A DNA stretch of 55,104 nt from Gnetum montanum (Eukaryota > Streptophyta > Gnetopsida > Gnetales > Gnetaceae). Positions 22,807-34,800 of the stretch are shown piece by piece (position 1 is the stretch's first letter; the number at the start of each line of letters is the position of its first letter). The position numbers were made by a program, and so were the translations under genes. Location: positions 1 through 55,104 of the forward strand of contig MNCI01025022.1 of the NCBI GenBank assembly GCA_015680685.1, in the 5' to 3' direction. The notes under the pieces are model-generated. The model was not told the origin of the DNA and did no database searches. It worked only from the letters and a program-made list of their open reading frames with translations.

Positions 22807-23180
22807 GGGGGGGGGTGTCGGACCCCGAAAAGAAGTTTTATTGATATTAAAAGTGTATCAATTACATTAACGTGAATAAGTCATAGGTTTGAGGGGAAGG
22901 GAAAGCTGGGAGCACTGTGAATGAAACTTGGGAACAACTTATAAATAAATGAGTATTAAAGGAGGAAACTCAAATTGGGGCACTATCAAACATCCACACA
23001 TACTGACTCATTACTGGATAGAATAACATAGAATTAGATGAGGCAAACAACTCTCAATTAGTGATAGAGAGAGTTCCAATGATGACTCCACTCAATAGAG
23101 AGGGGATTCTTCCCTGTAGAGATTACTGATGATGAGTGTTACTGGACCGCACAGGTCTTTCCTATGGTTGTAAGAGATGA
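22807..23180 (-). other. LINE L 3' untranslated region with C-run end
   Basis: Non-coding on both strands. On the minus strand an AATAAA signal (about 22845) is followed by 'cggggtccgacac' and then the C run that abuts the target duplication. Confidence 0.6.
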
Positions 23181-23181
23181 A

Positions 23182-24530
23182 CTAATGAGTATCCAGATTG
23201 AACTTAGATGCTTGATATGTGAGTTGGAAATGAATGAGGCGAACGATTTGCAAATTCTTCGACCTGGTGAGCAAACATATATTAGAATAATCTGTCCTTT
23301 GAAATATAACATTCCATCTTTGCTTCCAAATATAATATAAAATAATAGGCCGAATAACTTTCCACAAAAACTTGAGATTAGCAGAATTAATGTTCAAAAA
23401 GCCGAATAGGACATCCTCTTGAGAGAGCTTGTATGATGGAAAAACTATGGAAGCCCACTCCCACACATGTTGAGCAAAGGAACAATGCCAAAACATATGG
23501 ACAAAGTCATCTTGTCCATCACAAAGAGGGAAATTGGGATTGGGAATCCCTAGATATTTTAAACGTTTACCAATAGGTAGACCGTGGTGGAGGAGACACC
23601 AAAGGAACTAGTTAATTTTAGGGAGAGTTGGAAGTTTACAAATGTGTTGGAAGAGTGGAATCCAAAATGTTACTAACTCTTGTTTGTGCCAATACTTATT
23701 GTAGCATTGAATAACCTTGGATGGGTTGTGCATGAGATGAAAAGGGATAGATGGCCGGTTGGGAAAGAGTTTAACCCCATTAAGCCATTGAAGACCATGA
23801 AAAGGGCTTTGTATTGCAACATCTAGTTTCCAATGACCATGGAGAAAGGAGTAAATCTAGACTAGGCAATGGTTCATTGCTGTCGACTCCCCATATAAAT
23901 TGTTGAACTGAACCCCCAAAATCCAATGACTAGCCAGCCTAAGACAATTCATGGAGATGACACCCTTCCGATACCACGAGGTAGCTACCTTAGCCTTTGT
24001 GATAGCAAGGGGAGTGGGTGATAGAGGTAACCACCACCGACATAAATGAGAGAGAGTAGTAGGATTGATATTGACATTAGTCCAGCCTATGTAACTATGT
24101 AGAATTTTCCAGGCCCTCTAGATGCTTTTGAAAACATGAGATCCAAGAAGAATGATAGTGAGGGGGGGAAAGATCCAATTGACAAAATGGATGCCTTTCT
24201 AGAAGGGCTTGTTTTTAGGAAATGCTTGATGAAGCCTTAATTGGAGGAGGGTCCCAATAATATCTGAGGCATCTAAATGTTGTACCAAGCACTTAGCAAC
24301 TAGGGTAATTCCCTGCTTATAGGAATTCAAAAGACCTAAGCCACCCTTATTGTTGGGGAGAGTAACAATATTTCAAGAAACTCGATGAAATCCTTTCTGA
24401 GAATCGTTGGAGGACCACATAAAGTCACGAAATAACCGTTCAAGATTCTGGTAGGCAGCTTGGGAGGGGGCCCAACACGAAGAGTAGTCCACATGGATTG
24501 ATGCACATATGGACTTACATACAAGGTATT
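23182..24530 (-). pseudogene. LINE L ORF2, C-terminal part with RT zinc-binding-type domain
   Basis: On the minus strand one largely continuous frame begins at the D insertion site (about 24525) with a WAPSQAAYQNLERLFRDFMW stretch and continues through a GGLGL block (about 24340), typical of plant LINE sequence just after RT. Near 23500 it reads HMFWHCSFAQHVWEWA, the zinc-binding domain (zf-RVT type) found at the end of plant L1 ORF2. The best open part is 23496-23182. Stops are few, so decay is moderate. The N-terminal RT is on the far side of element D at 43130-42119. Confidence 0.85.
24526..24530. repeat. Target site duplication (left) of element D
   Basis: GTATT, repeated at 42114-42118. 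It lies inside LINE L ORF2. Confidence 0.9.
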
Positions 24531-26118
24531 TGTAATGACAGAAAATGTCGGTAGCTGGAAATACCAAAAAAAATCCATGTACATAGTCTTAACCACAGAT
24601 CCGTGTGAGGGTTGTGCTGGAGAAAACGAATCCACAGTGCCCTGAATGGTCTTGTCGATCAGACAGGGATTTACTCAATTAGTAAATCGATGAATATTAT
24701 AAATATTCCGTGGAATGATTTGATTTGATGAATGACAAAGGGAGTGGAAAACGATGTAGATAAATTGCAATAACGACAACGTTAACACGACAAGGAGGAT
24801 CGGATTTAAGAAAAAATGCCCAATTCCAAGATTTGTGCTTTGACCCGAAAACTGAATATTTTGTATACAAAGTTCCAATGGAAATCTCCGCTTATCTTGT
24901 GCAAAGAATACACAAAATAACAAGAAAACTATTCAACAAAGAGTACAGAATGAAGCTCGGTCTACCTCGTAACTCAAAGATGAGATGCAAGGAAGGTCAA
25001 ACCCGGATGTCTATCGATCAAGTGCTTCTGATCAATAGATCTTTCCAACTGCACCAGACAATCTCTCGATCTCTGATCTATTCCCTTTGCCTTTTGTGGT
25101 CTTTGCTCAAAGCTGCCAATGATCACCAATGGGGAGAACTGTATTTTTTCCAAAAAGGGTGATCGCTCCTACTGCCAATACTCAAAGATGTCTCTTGTCT
25201 CTGCTCAAAGATGATAACTACCAAAATTCGAAGATGCCAGCCCTTGTTTCTTCACCAACTAGAGTATTTATAAGTTCAACAACATGTGGAGAAGGCACGG
25301 CCCTGATGACACGTGTCTCGAACCTTCAAAATACCATTGACTTGACCAACTTTATGTTGAAACTGGCTATGTCATGTCACAGTTTTGGAAAAAGGGGTAG
25401 GGTATGCTGTCAACTAGTTCTGCCAAAGCCGCTTCATGATTATGCACAATACGCTCATCAGCGTATTGTGCATGTGGATAGCAGGTGCATGTTTGATGTG
25501 GTCTTAGCTACTCTTAGGCTACATTATGCTTGTTTGTGCTGCGTCGCATGGCAGAACACAATAAAGCATGGAAATAGTTGATTCAAGCTATTTTACGCTC
25601 ATTTATGCGACAAAGCGTGGTGAAAATGGTCAACTTGACAATGCGTTATGCTGGTGTATGCTGCATAGCGTAACGAGCGTAAAGCGAAAAATCTACAAAA
25701 AGAAAGAAGTCAATTTGCTGCGCTTCCTTGGATTCTGAATTTGACTTTCTTGAAGCTCATTATGCTTCTTTGCGTAATCGAACTCAGCCCTAGACAAAAG
25801 ACTTAGCAGAATATATAAGAAGTCACATATCACACTACTTAGGCCTTAAACTTCATCAAATCTACTGAAATAAGTTACCTTATGATATCGGGATGTGTTA
25901 AGCAAAGTTACGCTAAGCGTCAATATGCTATGTTGGGTAATGTAGCTTAAAGAAAGAAAACACAATAAGATTGAAATCTGTAAGGAACTTGGAGACTTAA
26001 TGTCGCGCGCCTCTTTACCTTGCTTTGTCTTATTCTACCTTTTGGAATTTTGTTGCAAACTTTCGCCTAAATCATGAATCTTTGCCTTAGGCCGATTCGC
26101 AATTTCTACGGTGTTTCA
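24531..26118 (-). repeat. 3' LTR of element D
   Basis: 1588 bp; plus-strand ends TGTAATGACAG...GGTGTTTCA. It is colinear with 40519-42113. It includes a perfect 14-bp inverted repeat with a 4-base loop (25442-25473) and a dense set of ACGCT / AGCGTA motifs (about 25430-25700). Confidence 0.93.
25442..25473. repeat. Perfect hairpin in element D LTR
   Basis: ATGCACAATACGCT, loop CATC, AGCGTATTGTGCAT: 14 of 14 pairs. The matching stretch of the other LTR (near 41430) is present but imperfect. Confidence 0.85.
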
Positions 26119-26135
26119 ATGGCCCCTCTTTGTGG
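26119..26135 (-). other. Polypurine tract of element D
   Basis: The minus strand reads 'aaagaggggccat' directly before the 3' LTR, the expected plus-strand primer site. Confidence 0.7.
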
Positions 26136-26778
26136 ACAGTTAGAGGGCTTGCCCGAAAGACTTCAACAAAGAATACGAAACACCAGATGGGTAAAAGTAC
26201 CAACAGTATTCATCAACAGTTACTCAAGTATCATCCTGTCAATGTAGAGGTGCAGAAATGAGGGAAACGGGAGATAAAATGCTATGGGAGGAAAGAGGTT
26301 TGGGGAAGACTTAAATGAGGTTCAGGGAAGACCCAAGAGAGGTTTGGTCAAGACTGAAATGAATGGGTATAGCCTTTTCACGCATAAGAAATTAGGCTTT
26401 CTCCTGTAATTGCATTTGCATAGAGTTATGCCTTCATATTGTGTTGAAGGGGGTTACATAGATGAATTGTGTTACATCTACACAGCCTCGGTGAGATGTT
26501 TTTCACCCATTTTTCTGACCCACCCTTTTTTTTTGCGTCCATTAGGCGAGTTGTATTACGCCAGTTAATGGACTTGACTGTAATGCAAATGCGGAAGGTG
26601 TTTCACATTTTGCGTAAGAGAAACAGATGAGAAGGCTAAGGGGAGTATTAAAGGCTAGATGTAGGATTATGGGGAACACAAGGATGCACCCCCCAAGTGG
26701 ACAGGTTAGCTTAAGCGACCATCTCAAAATGATGTCTACATTTCACCGCTCAGATGAACGCACCTTTGAACGACATCC
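26136..26778 (-). other. 3' untranslated region of element D
   Basis: Non-coding sequence between the polypurine tract and the unidentified frame at 27252-26779. No domain or repeat is recognised here. Confidence 0.5.
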
Positions 26779-27252
26779 TCATAGCAAGTAACCTGCAACC
26801 AAAGAAGAAAACTGAGGACACCATTGTTCATGCGAATCACCGGAGAGGTTGTTGAAACAAGTATGCTTCGGGGCAATACAAAGCGAGTAGGCCGTGAATG
26901 AGGAACCATAACCAGAGGCTAGGATCTTCAATGTTGATGCTCGGCCTAGAATATCATTGCTAAAGAACATCAGACTCATCACATCCAACTGGTTATGCAG
27001 AGAACCAGCTAGATGAATCTGTGAAGCCAGAGCTTGATAGTGATGATGAGCAGAGATCCCCAAAGTCGTGGTTGATGAGAACTCGTTTGGGGCTCCGAAC
27101 GGTGAAACTAGCCTCTCATAGGTGCCATCGCTGAAGTGGGTGCAGTGACAGCATCTCCGAGGGGTCAGTAGTATGCCTTTCAGCACATCTGAGAAATCAG
27201 CAGAATTCCAGTGAGGTAGCGATGCTAGGGCTGTCCCAGTCTCCCATCCCAT
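26779..27252 (-). CDS. Unidentified open frame in element D 3' region
   Basis: 157 codons from ATG to stop on the minus strand, between the minisatellite and the 3' LTR. Composition is Ser/Leu/His-rich without a clear signal peptide, motif or family resemblance. Tat elements can carry extra frames between integrase and 3' LTR, but those described are usually antisense. It may simply be a chance open frame. Confidence 0.2.
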   Translation of the reverse strand: MGWETGTALASLPHWNSADFSDVLKGILLTPRRCCHCTHFSDGTYERLVSPFGAPNEFSSTTTLGISAHHHYQALASQIHLAGSLHNQLDVMSLMFFSNDILGRASTLKILASGYGSSFTAYSLCIAPKHTCFNNLSGDSHEQWCPQFSSLVAGYLL

Positions 27253-27299
27253 TTGTTTTGAAGCCACACAAAGATGATTATTCTTGCTTGATTTGCATG

Positions 27300-27875
27300 A
27301 TGGCAGTCTGTAAGTCCCAGTTTTAAGTCCTGGTAGACTGTTGTTGCTGGTTTTAAGTCCCAGCAGACCATGATCCCAGTTTAAAGTCTCGGTAGACTGA
27401 AAAACGCTAATTTTATGTCATAGCAGACGATGGTAGAGCAGATTTATGGTCTCAGTAGACCTTGCTGTGGATGTTAGTTTCATGTCGTGACCCAGGGACA
27501 AATCTGTGCTAGTTTCACATCTCAGCAGACGGCTACTTACCTATGCCAATTTTATGTCATGGTAGATAGCCAGTGCCAGTTTAGCGTCATGGCGGACGCA
27601 TGCAGAAAATACCAATTTTTTGTCTTGGCAGACCTGTAAAACACTTCCATTTTTATGTCATAGCGAACGGTTGCAACTTTCCAGTTTTACATCGTGGTGG
27701 ACGATCAGTGCCAGTTTAGCGTCATGGCGGATGCGTGAAGGGAGTGCCAATTTTACGTCGTAGCGGATAGTCATTGCCAATTTAGCGTCATGGCGGACGC
27801 ATGAGGGAAATGCCAGTTTTATGTTGTAGTGGACGATTTTTGCCAGTTTAGCGTCATAGCGGACGATCGTTTCCA
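27300..27875. repeat. Minisatellite in element D 3' region
   Basis: About 12-15 degenerate copies of a 35-50-bp unit with a core like 'gccagtttagcgtcatggcggacg' (plus strand), for example at 27577, 27711, 27776 and 27841. The left part has a drifted core, 'ttttaagtccYggtagac'. Tat/Ogre elements often hold tandem repeats between pol and the 3' LTR. A related core recurs at 36137-36275. Confidence 0.85.
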
Positions 27876-27902
27876 TACCTGATGTTAACACTAGAGATGC
27901 AG

Positions 27903-29040
27903 CTAGATGTAATACCACTTTAGATATATGTGATTCATAGGATTCGGTAACTTGTTACCATTGATATCTGCTAGCTTGAATGCTTCGTTGCCATACACAT
28001 CAGCTACCAAGAAGGGGCCTTCCCAGTTTGTAGAGAATTTGCCTACTGGTTCGCGAACTTCCTTGAGAACCAAATCTCCCTTCTTGATCAAACATTGTTG
28101 AAGATTATGGTGGTGCTTTTGCCTCTGCCTATCTTGATACTTTTTGATTATATCAAGCGTCTGTATTCACTTCTCTTCGACTGAATCCAAATCCATGATC
28201 CAAGACTCGATGTGTTGAGCCTCATTTATAATTGTGGAGAGGACCATTCTCAGAGAAGGAACTTGTAATTCGAGGGGCAGCACTGCTCAAATCCGTAGAC
28301 TAGGCTATAGGGCGTACTATTTGTAGTCGTCCTAAATGTAGTCCGATACGCCCATAGAACATAGAGGATCTTTTCATGCCACCGTCTCTTATTGCTGCTA
28401 AGCATTTTCTTGAGCAGGTTCATAATGACTTTATTTGTGGCTTTAGCTTGACCATTCACTTGCGGGTAATAGGATGAGGAAAAAGATTGTTTGATGCCAG
28501 GGCTATCACAAAAGGATTTGGTTTCCATACTGCTAAATTATGGACCATTATCGGTCACGATAGTCATCGGGAGACCAAATCTGGTAACACTATTATCTAG
28601 AATGAAATGACAGATTTGTTGAGATGTAATCTTTTGCANGACTGTTATCTAGAATGAAATGACAGATTTGTTGAGATGTAATCTTTTGCAAAGGGTTGGC
28701 TTCTACCCACTTCATGAAATACTCAGTAGCGATAATTATGAAGCTATGACCTGTGGAAGATTTTGGTGTAATAGGCCCTATAATGTCTAGTCCCCATCGT
28801 TGAAAGGACCATGTTACCTGAGTCATGTGTAATTTTGTAGGTGACACGTGTATAAGGTTTGCATAACGCTGACACGTGTCGCACGTTTTAACCTTTGTAA
28901 GACAATCTTTTTCCATGTACAGCCAATAATACCTTAAGCGATAGATTTTTGAAGCCATAGCTCATGATGCTACATTTCCTCTGCATAATCCCTCATGAAC
29001 CTCGCCAACTATACGTTGTGCTTGGTCCTTGTTAACGCAA
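27903..29040 (-). pseudogene. Integrase remnant (element D)
   Basis: Integrase inserts the DNA copy. In order on the minus strand: an HHCC-like zinc-binding region (EVHEG near 29015, CDTC near 28880), in which the second His position looks changed to Asn; the catalytic core from WGLDIIGPI (about 28790, first Asp); a TIVTDNGP-like second Asp block (about 28560); and the Glu block near 28470 reading GQAKATNK, where family members have GQAEATNK, so the catalytic Glu is Lys. The GPF/Y-like C-terminal part is at 28091-27903 (NWEGPFLVADVYGNEAFKL). Position 28639 is N, flanked by a duplicated 46-bp sequence that disturbs the frame. Confidence 0.85.
28593..28690. repeat. 46-bp direct duplication around a single N
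   Basis: 28593-28638 and 28645-28690 are identical, separated by N (28639) and five bases. This is best explained as an unresolved overlap in the assembly inside the integrase gene. Confidence 0.85.
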
Positions 29041-29099
29041 GTAAGCAGCACTCCATCAAAAGAGCATCTACAAAGAGTACTATCTCCTATGATGACGTA

Positions 29100-30250
29100 C
29101 TACCTAGCTCACTTGCGGATTGCATCCTTTTGCGCGTGTGTTAATTCGTGCGGTGGCTCACCTTGCAGGAGGTAGGTTTTAATGTTGTCATACCACTCTG
29201 GCGTTCTATCCTCGAGCAGTGAAGATATTTGCATCGCCTGAATGATAGGACCTGTACAATCTATTATTAAGGCAGGAGGAGTGTCGGGCAGGTGTGATGG
29301 CACGTTTAAAGCTAATGTAGCCAGTGCATTGGCCAGTGTGTTATCATTGCGTGGCACGTGTTGGGCATCGATGGTCGTGAACCTCTTTAGAAGATCTTTT
29401 GCCATATCGCAGTAGGGCTGTAAATGTGCAGCCTTGTAGGCATAGAGTCTTGTGATTTGATTTATAACAAGCATCGAATCACCCCTAATTTCTAGGTGTC
29501 AAACATCAAGCTCTCTGGCAGTTAATAATCCTCTGAGGAGCCCCTCTTACTCTGCCACGTTGTTCATACAGGGAAAGGTCAAGCGGTAAGCGTGAGGACG
29601 CACATCCTCAGGTGATAGCGTAATAACTGTGGCAGCATTGCCACCTCTAATGGTTGAAGCTCTGTCAAAATATAATGTTGCTTCGGGGCTTGTTATGATA
29701 GGGCTTAGACTATGTACATGCTCATCTGGAAATTCAGGCTCTATAGTTTCCTGAATGTCAATAGGCGATGTTATTAATTGGTAAGCTATCGCTTGGCCTT
29801 TCGTAGAAGATTGACCAATGTAACGCAGATCGAATTCTGCTGTGATAGCTTTCCAACGAGCTATTTTACTACTTTCATATAGGTTATGAGTAATGGTCCT
29901 AAGGATGTTATTTTTGCAGATAATGTTAACCTGGCTATGGAAGAGATAATGTCTGCACTTCTCGAGTGTAAATACTAATGCTAAGAAATTATGCTCTACT
30001 TCGTTGTACCTCGTTTAATACACACATAGAGCATGACTCAAGTAGTAGGTGGGTACTTCCAACCCATCATCCCTCTTTTGACAGATTAATGCAGCTAAGG
30101 CTATGTCTAATCCCTTTGCGGTGGGAAAAATGTTGGCAAGAGTTTAAGCTCTGTTTCAAGCTGTCAAATGCACACTGACAATCATCTGTCATTTCGAAAT
30201 TAACCCCCTTTTTGAGCAAATGTTGCATAGGGTGTAATTTATCGGTTAAT
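29100..30250 (-). pseudogene. RNase H region (element D)
   Basis: RNase H removes RNA from the RNA-DNA hybrid. The C-terminal half is readable at 29474-29109: it starts MLVINQITRLYAYKAAHLQP and holds HVPRNDNTLANALATLA, matching the HVPRxxNxxADALA block of Ty3/gypsy RNase H (with Asn where Asp is usual). The part between 30250 and 29480 is broken by stops and frameshifts. Confidence 0.8.
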
Positions 30251-31420
30251 CTCGAAATGAACTGCCTGATAAACTGTAACCTCCCCTACAATCTGTGTAA
30301 TTTCTTAAGATTTGTAGGGGGTGTCAATTCAACAATGGCCTTGACTTTATCAGGATCTACTCGTATACCAGTTTCCGATACCACAAACCCCAACATGCGT
30401 CCGATTTTGACTCCGAACACGCACTTCTTTGGGTTGAGCCAGAGGTCGTATTTACAACATCTTTTAAGGACTAACTCCAAATCCTCTGAATGATCCTCTA
30501 ACTTTATAGACTTAACCGCTATATAGTCAACATAATCATTCAGCCTCCCTAGGAGGTAATCGCTAAAGATGTACATCATGGCTCGTTGATACGTAGCTTC
30601 AGCATTTTTTAACCCAAAAGGCATCAGGGTATAACAAAAGATCCCCCAGAGTGTCATAAATGTCGTTGCCAGCTGGTGTTTTGGGTTAATGCTTATTTAA
30701 TTGTAGCCTAAGAAGTCATCCATGAAGGATAAAAGCACATGCCCAGCGGTTGTATCCACCAATTGATCGATACTTGATAATGGGAAATTATCCTTAATTG
30801 TAGCTTTGTTCAAGTCTCAAAAGCCTTTGCAGATGTGTATCCCTCTGATCTTTTTGGGAACAACTACAATGTTGGATACCCAGTCTAAGTAATTGACCGT
30901 GCGAATAAAACTAGCCTGGTACAGTTTAGTGATTTCATCACGTACTACTAGCGCGACTTCTGGCTTAATCTTTCGAGCTTTCTATCTAACTGCTTTGATA
31001 TGGGGATCTAGAATTATGTTGTGTTGTATTAATCTTGGGTCTAGTCCTGGCATATCTTCGTATGACCATGCAAACACTGTGATATTATTCTGGAGGATCT
31101 ATTTTATGTCATCATGTGCCTTTTGGTCTAGTAAAGAACTAACCTTAAGAGTTTTAGTCTCACCCCTATGCGTAACCATAGAGACCTCGTTGAGGGGGTC
31201 TTTAGTTACATCTCCAGCTTCTAGATCTAGCATGCGCGTCGATTGTTCTGGCCACTCTAGAGATGTTTCCGACATGGATATGGTTGCATCATCAAGGGCA
31301 AGGTTAGTTTCTACTAATGTCGGATCAAGTTGTCTAATGATTTTCCCGTGTGGGGCTGTTAAAACTAGGGATACAGACAAAGTTTCGTCCATTTGCCAAT
31401 TACCATACAAAATTATCAAA
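30250..31420 (-). pseudogene. Reverse transcriptase and upstream linker (element D)
   Basis: The minus-strand frame 31419-31099 is the linker before RT. It continues with FAWSYEDMPGLDPRLIQHNI (about 31070-31010), a hallmark of Tat-group RT, then VVVPKKIRG (about 30870), SFMDDFLGYN (about 30715), an FGLKNAEATYQRAM block (about 30610-30570), and YVDYIAVKS (about 30535), where the catalytic pair YVDD has become YVDY. GRMLGFVVSETGI (about 30400) follows. The last open piece is 30657-30286. The changed catalytic Asp and several stops make it inactive. Confidence 0.88.
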
Positions 31421-31736
31421 TAAGAAAGTAATTAGAAAGATGCTATGTTTGATGCGATAAGTATTTAACGAATAACGCATGGTTTATTCTAAAGGGATGT
31501 GACGTGATGTTACTGAGCAGCCTGTAATTTAGGGAATTTCAAATTCTATGAACAGCCTGTAATTAATGCGACCTAATTACGAGGAGATAAGATGCAGTAG
31601 TTTAGGGTCGTTTCGGACCGTAATGCATGCGATATCTGTCGCAATTAATGCCTTGATTTTCGGGTTCCAGCTCATACTGACACCAACATTTGGGCAAGTT
31701 TCGCTGAAATCGGGCATCAAGTCGGTTAATTTCACA

Positions 31737-31742
31737 TATAAG
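31737..31742 (+). promoter_or_regulatory. TATA-like box before the antisense module of element D
   Basis: tataag within 'cacatataagtagg', about 145 bases before the putative ATG at 31884, on the plus strand. Confidence 0.4.
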
Positions 31743-31883
31743 TAGGCAGTTCTCATTAAAAATAGGTTGTTTTCTATTGCAATTTTAAATTCTCAGCTGT
31801 TACAGAGAAAAGGAGGAAGAGCGAAAGATTGCAGTGCGTTATTCATAAAGCCGTGAAGGTGTGAAGGTGTTAAGACTGCAACA

Positions 31884-34800
31884 ATGGCGCCGAAAGTAAG
31901 AGGGAAGAATGTCAAATTGGCAAAGAGTGACGAAGTACAAGGGAGCCTGCAGCATGCTTCACAGGCTCTGGTCGAAGTGAGAGACGCTACGCCTTTGAAT
32001 GGGTAGGCCATCCCTTGCTTATTCATATTGCTTTTAATGATATGCCTCTTCTTTGTGGTGTTTAGTCTTTTATGCATAAATTAGAGTTTTAAGTTGTAAA
32101 CCTCGTGTTAAAATGAAGGTTTATACAATAGGATTGTGTCTATCACCATTGTTTGAGACAAAACTTGTATTGTTACAAGGGTTTAGGCGATTTCGGCTCT
32201 ATAGCTAAAGCGTAATTTGTAAATTTTCTATAGTTTAAACATGCAATCGGAATTTAGACAATAATGTGTTTATTATTTTTCTTGTACAGTATCATGTTGA
32301 AACCCGTCTTAATCGTGTTGGATATAGTCGGGGTTTTATGCTGTATAAACCTGATCGTACCCAACGTTCCTCCCAGTTAGACTTGGTTGCAGGGGAGGGC
32401 TATATGGTTCTGATAAGGCATGCTGGAGTTTCTACAATTTTTTCTGCATAACTATAGCATTATTGTATGGTCACACCTATCGGGGGATGTGGCTGGCACC
32501 ATTTTGGAACACCTATTAGTAGGTTCTACGTAGGGAATCCTGGCTTTCTTGATAGACGGGGCTATCGATACTGGTCGTCCCCAAGACCACAAACTTAGTG
32601 CGAGAGGGTTGAGGTGCTTAAGCTGGATCTAGGAAATGGCCAGGTTTAGTTGTTACCACGTGTACAATACTTTGTTCTTGGCTCTTCATGTCTCGACTTA
32701 CTTTCAGAACCCACCAGGCATAGTATATTATTTGGGTGGGTAAGTTGTTTTATTGGTGGTATTGTCATTATGTTTCTAATGTCTGGATTTTGTAGAGCGT
32801 AAGATAATAATGTGTCATATGATACAGGCTTTTTATCAATGAAAATGGGTTAGTAGGCAATAATGATACGTTGTCTTGGACCGAAATGACAATAAATGAG
32901 TTTACCTCCACTAGCAACGTACGTGCCAGTGTAATGCGATAGATAGCCTTCAACATTCATGAGTATTCCACCCATTATGATGATTCTTTCAAGAATTGTC
33001 AAAATCTCGGATGGTTACATGAAGAATGGACTTTGGACCCGCCTCTTACCATTGCGGATGTGCAGATGAAACTTCCTCCATTTTCTTTGCCATTTGGACC
33101 TGGTAAGGTTTCGTTATTGTTATTAATTATAGTATATTTTATTGTTTTTTTTAAATGTTACGTAATAGTTTTTTGCTTATTTTGACATGTGTCTTGCGTT
33201 TTTCAGTCAGGGAATCTTGGGAGATTACCATTTCAATTTCCGTCCGCAAGGTGAATACCCTCCTTTTCCGCTATGGCGACATAAAAGAGACACAACGCTG
33301 GCTCAACCACGCGGTGGCCTCAGTTGCATTGGTCACCAAACTTTGAGAAGCGAGGCTAATGCATTTATTTTTGGCAGTAACCCCTAATGTCCCTACCAGT
33401 GAAATGTTAACCTTGATCAATTCCTTCAGCGAGACGGCTGAGCGTGTTTGCACGCGCGTCATCACATGCGTGTAAACTTTGACATCGACGCTCAGCTGTT
33501 TGCTGACCTCTTCAGCATCCTCTCTGATGATCTTCCCATAGAGGAAAAAGTAAGGAGGAGCCTCAAATGTCAGGAAGAGCTGGAGGAGTGGCTAGGGACC
33601 AAGAAGGAGACCAAGGGGATCCCTTATGAAAAGATCCAATTAGAGATTGCCAAGACTATCTATCCCCTCTTCCGGGCCCAGGCTTTCCCCAAAACACTCT
33701 CGCAGGGGAGGTTCTTTACCATAGAAAAGGCTTGTATCATGCAGCAGGTGATGGAGGAAGGAACCTATTTCGACTGGGCAAGCTATTTCATTGAGGGGTT
33801 ACGCACTAAAATGATCAGGCTCCGCCAGAAGCTTGAGTCTTGTTTCAGTGTGCACTTCACCTTTTTCATAGCTTGCCTTCAATGTTTTTCCGAATTTTTG
33901 GTTGTCCAGAGGAATGGAGTATGGGTGTAGCAAGACCGAGACTAGCTATCCAAACCTTGGATTTCCCATATTTTCGGCACTACCCGAGGATAGGATCCTC
34001 CAGAGGGGATTGGGGAGTCTTTGTCTATAACAATAAGGGATTTGGTGGCACCTCGAGTATGGGGCCCTGACAATGTAGGCAGGGTGGTTCCCACTTACAC
34101 TGGCAATGCTTCATGAGGGAAACACATGGCGGTAGAAATTGTAGACACCTTAACTCAACATAAACGACCTCGCCTATCTGAGGACCTTGTAGAACCAGTA
34201 AGTGGCACGGGCAGAACCATGCAAGTTAGAGTTCAATGGAGTAAACCTCCGCCTTGTAAGTATAAAGACATGGTAAAAGTTATGGAAATTATTGTATTAC
34301 GCAACTTTGTTCAGGGTATTCTCAGTTGTTTAAATGTGTTATGTGACATGAAAAGCAAGATTTACGGAGCATTTGACCCCTAAAACAAGGGCAGTTATAT
34401 TACGTCGTGGGGAAGGGGCCCCAGTTTTGGAAGAAGAGGCCCTAGTTGTTGGAATAAGTGACGCACAGACCCTTATGCGTGAGGAGAGAGAGGAAGCGGA
34501 AAATGTTGACGTACTCCCCACTGTAACAGGCAGAGGTAATCAGTGTATTAGAATTTTTTTTAAATAATTCTATTAATAATTAGAAATTCTAATTTAATTA
34601 TGCTACAGATGAACAAGGTGCATCCACATCCGCTATTGTAAGCAGAGCATGAGGAGAATTTCCTGACAAATTTGCCTTCATGGAAGGCATTGTCAGTGAT
34701 ATGATCGAGCATCTCGAGCACGTCGATCCTGGGGCTGGTATGTTACAGCTATAATAGGCTTATTTTATTATAAATTTGTAATGTTTTATTTACATTTGAT

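Noticed and set aside
24833-25581. Open frames 24833-25162 and 25129-25581 (and similar ones at 40866-41401) as genes
   Set aside because: They lie entirely in the two LTRs of element D and recur only because the LTRs are copies.
27300-27875. CRISPR-like array
   Set aside because: Units are degenerate, of varying spacing and without constant repeats and unique spacers. The context is a plant retrotransposon 3' region.
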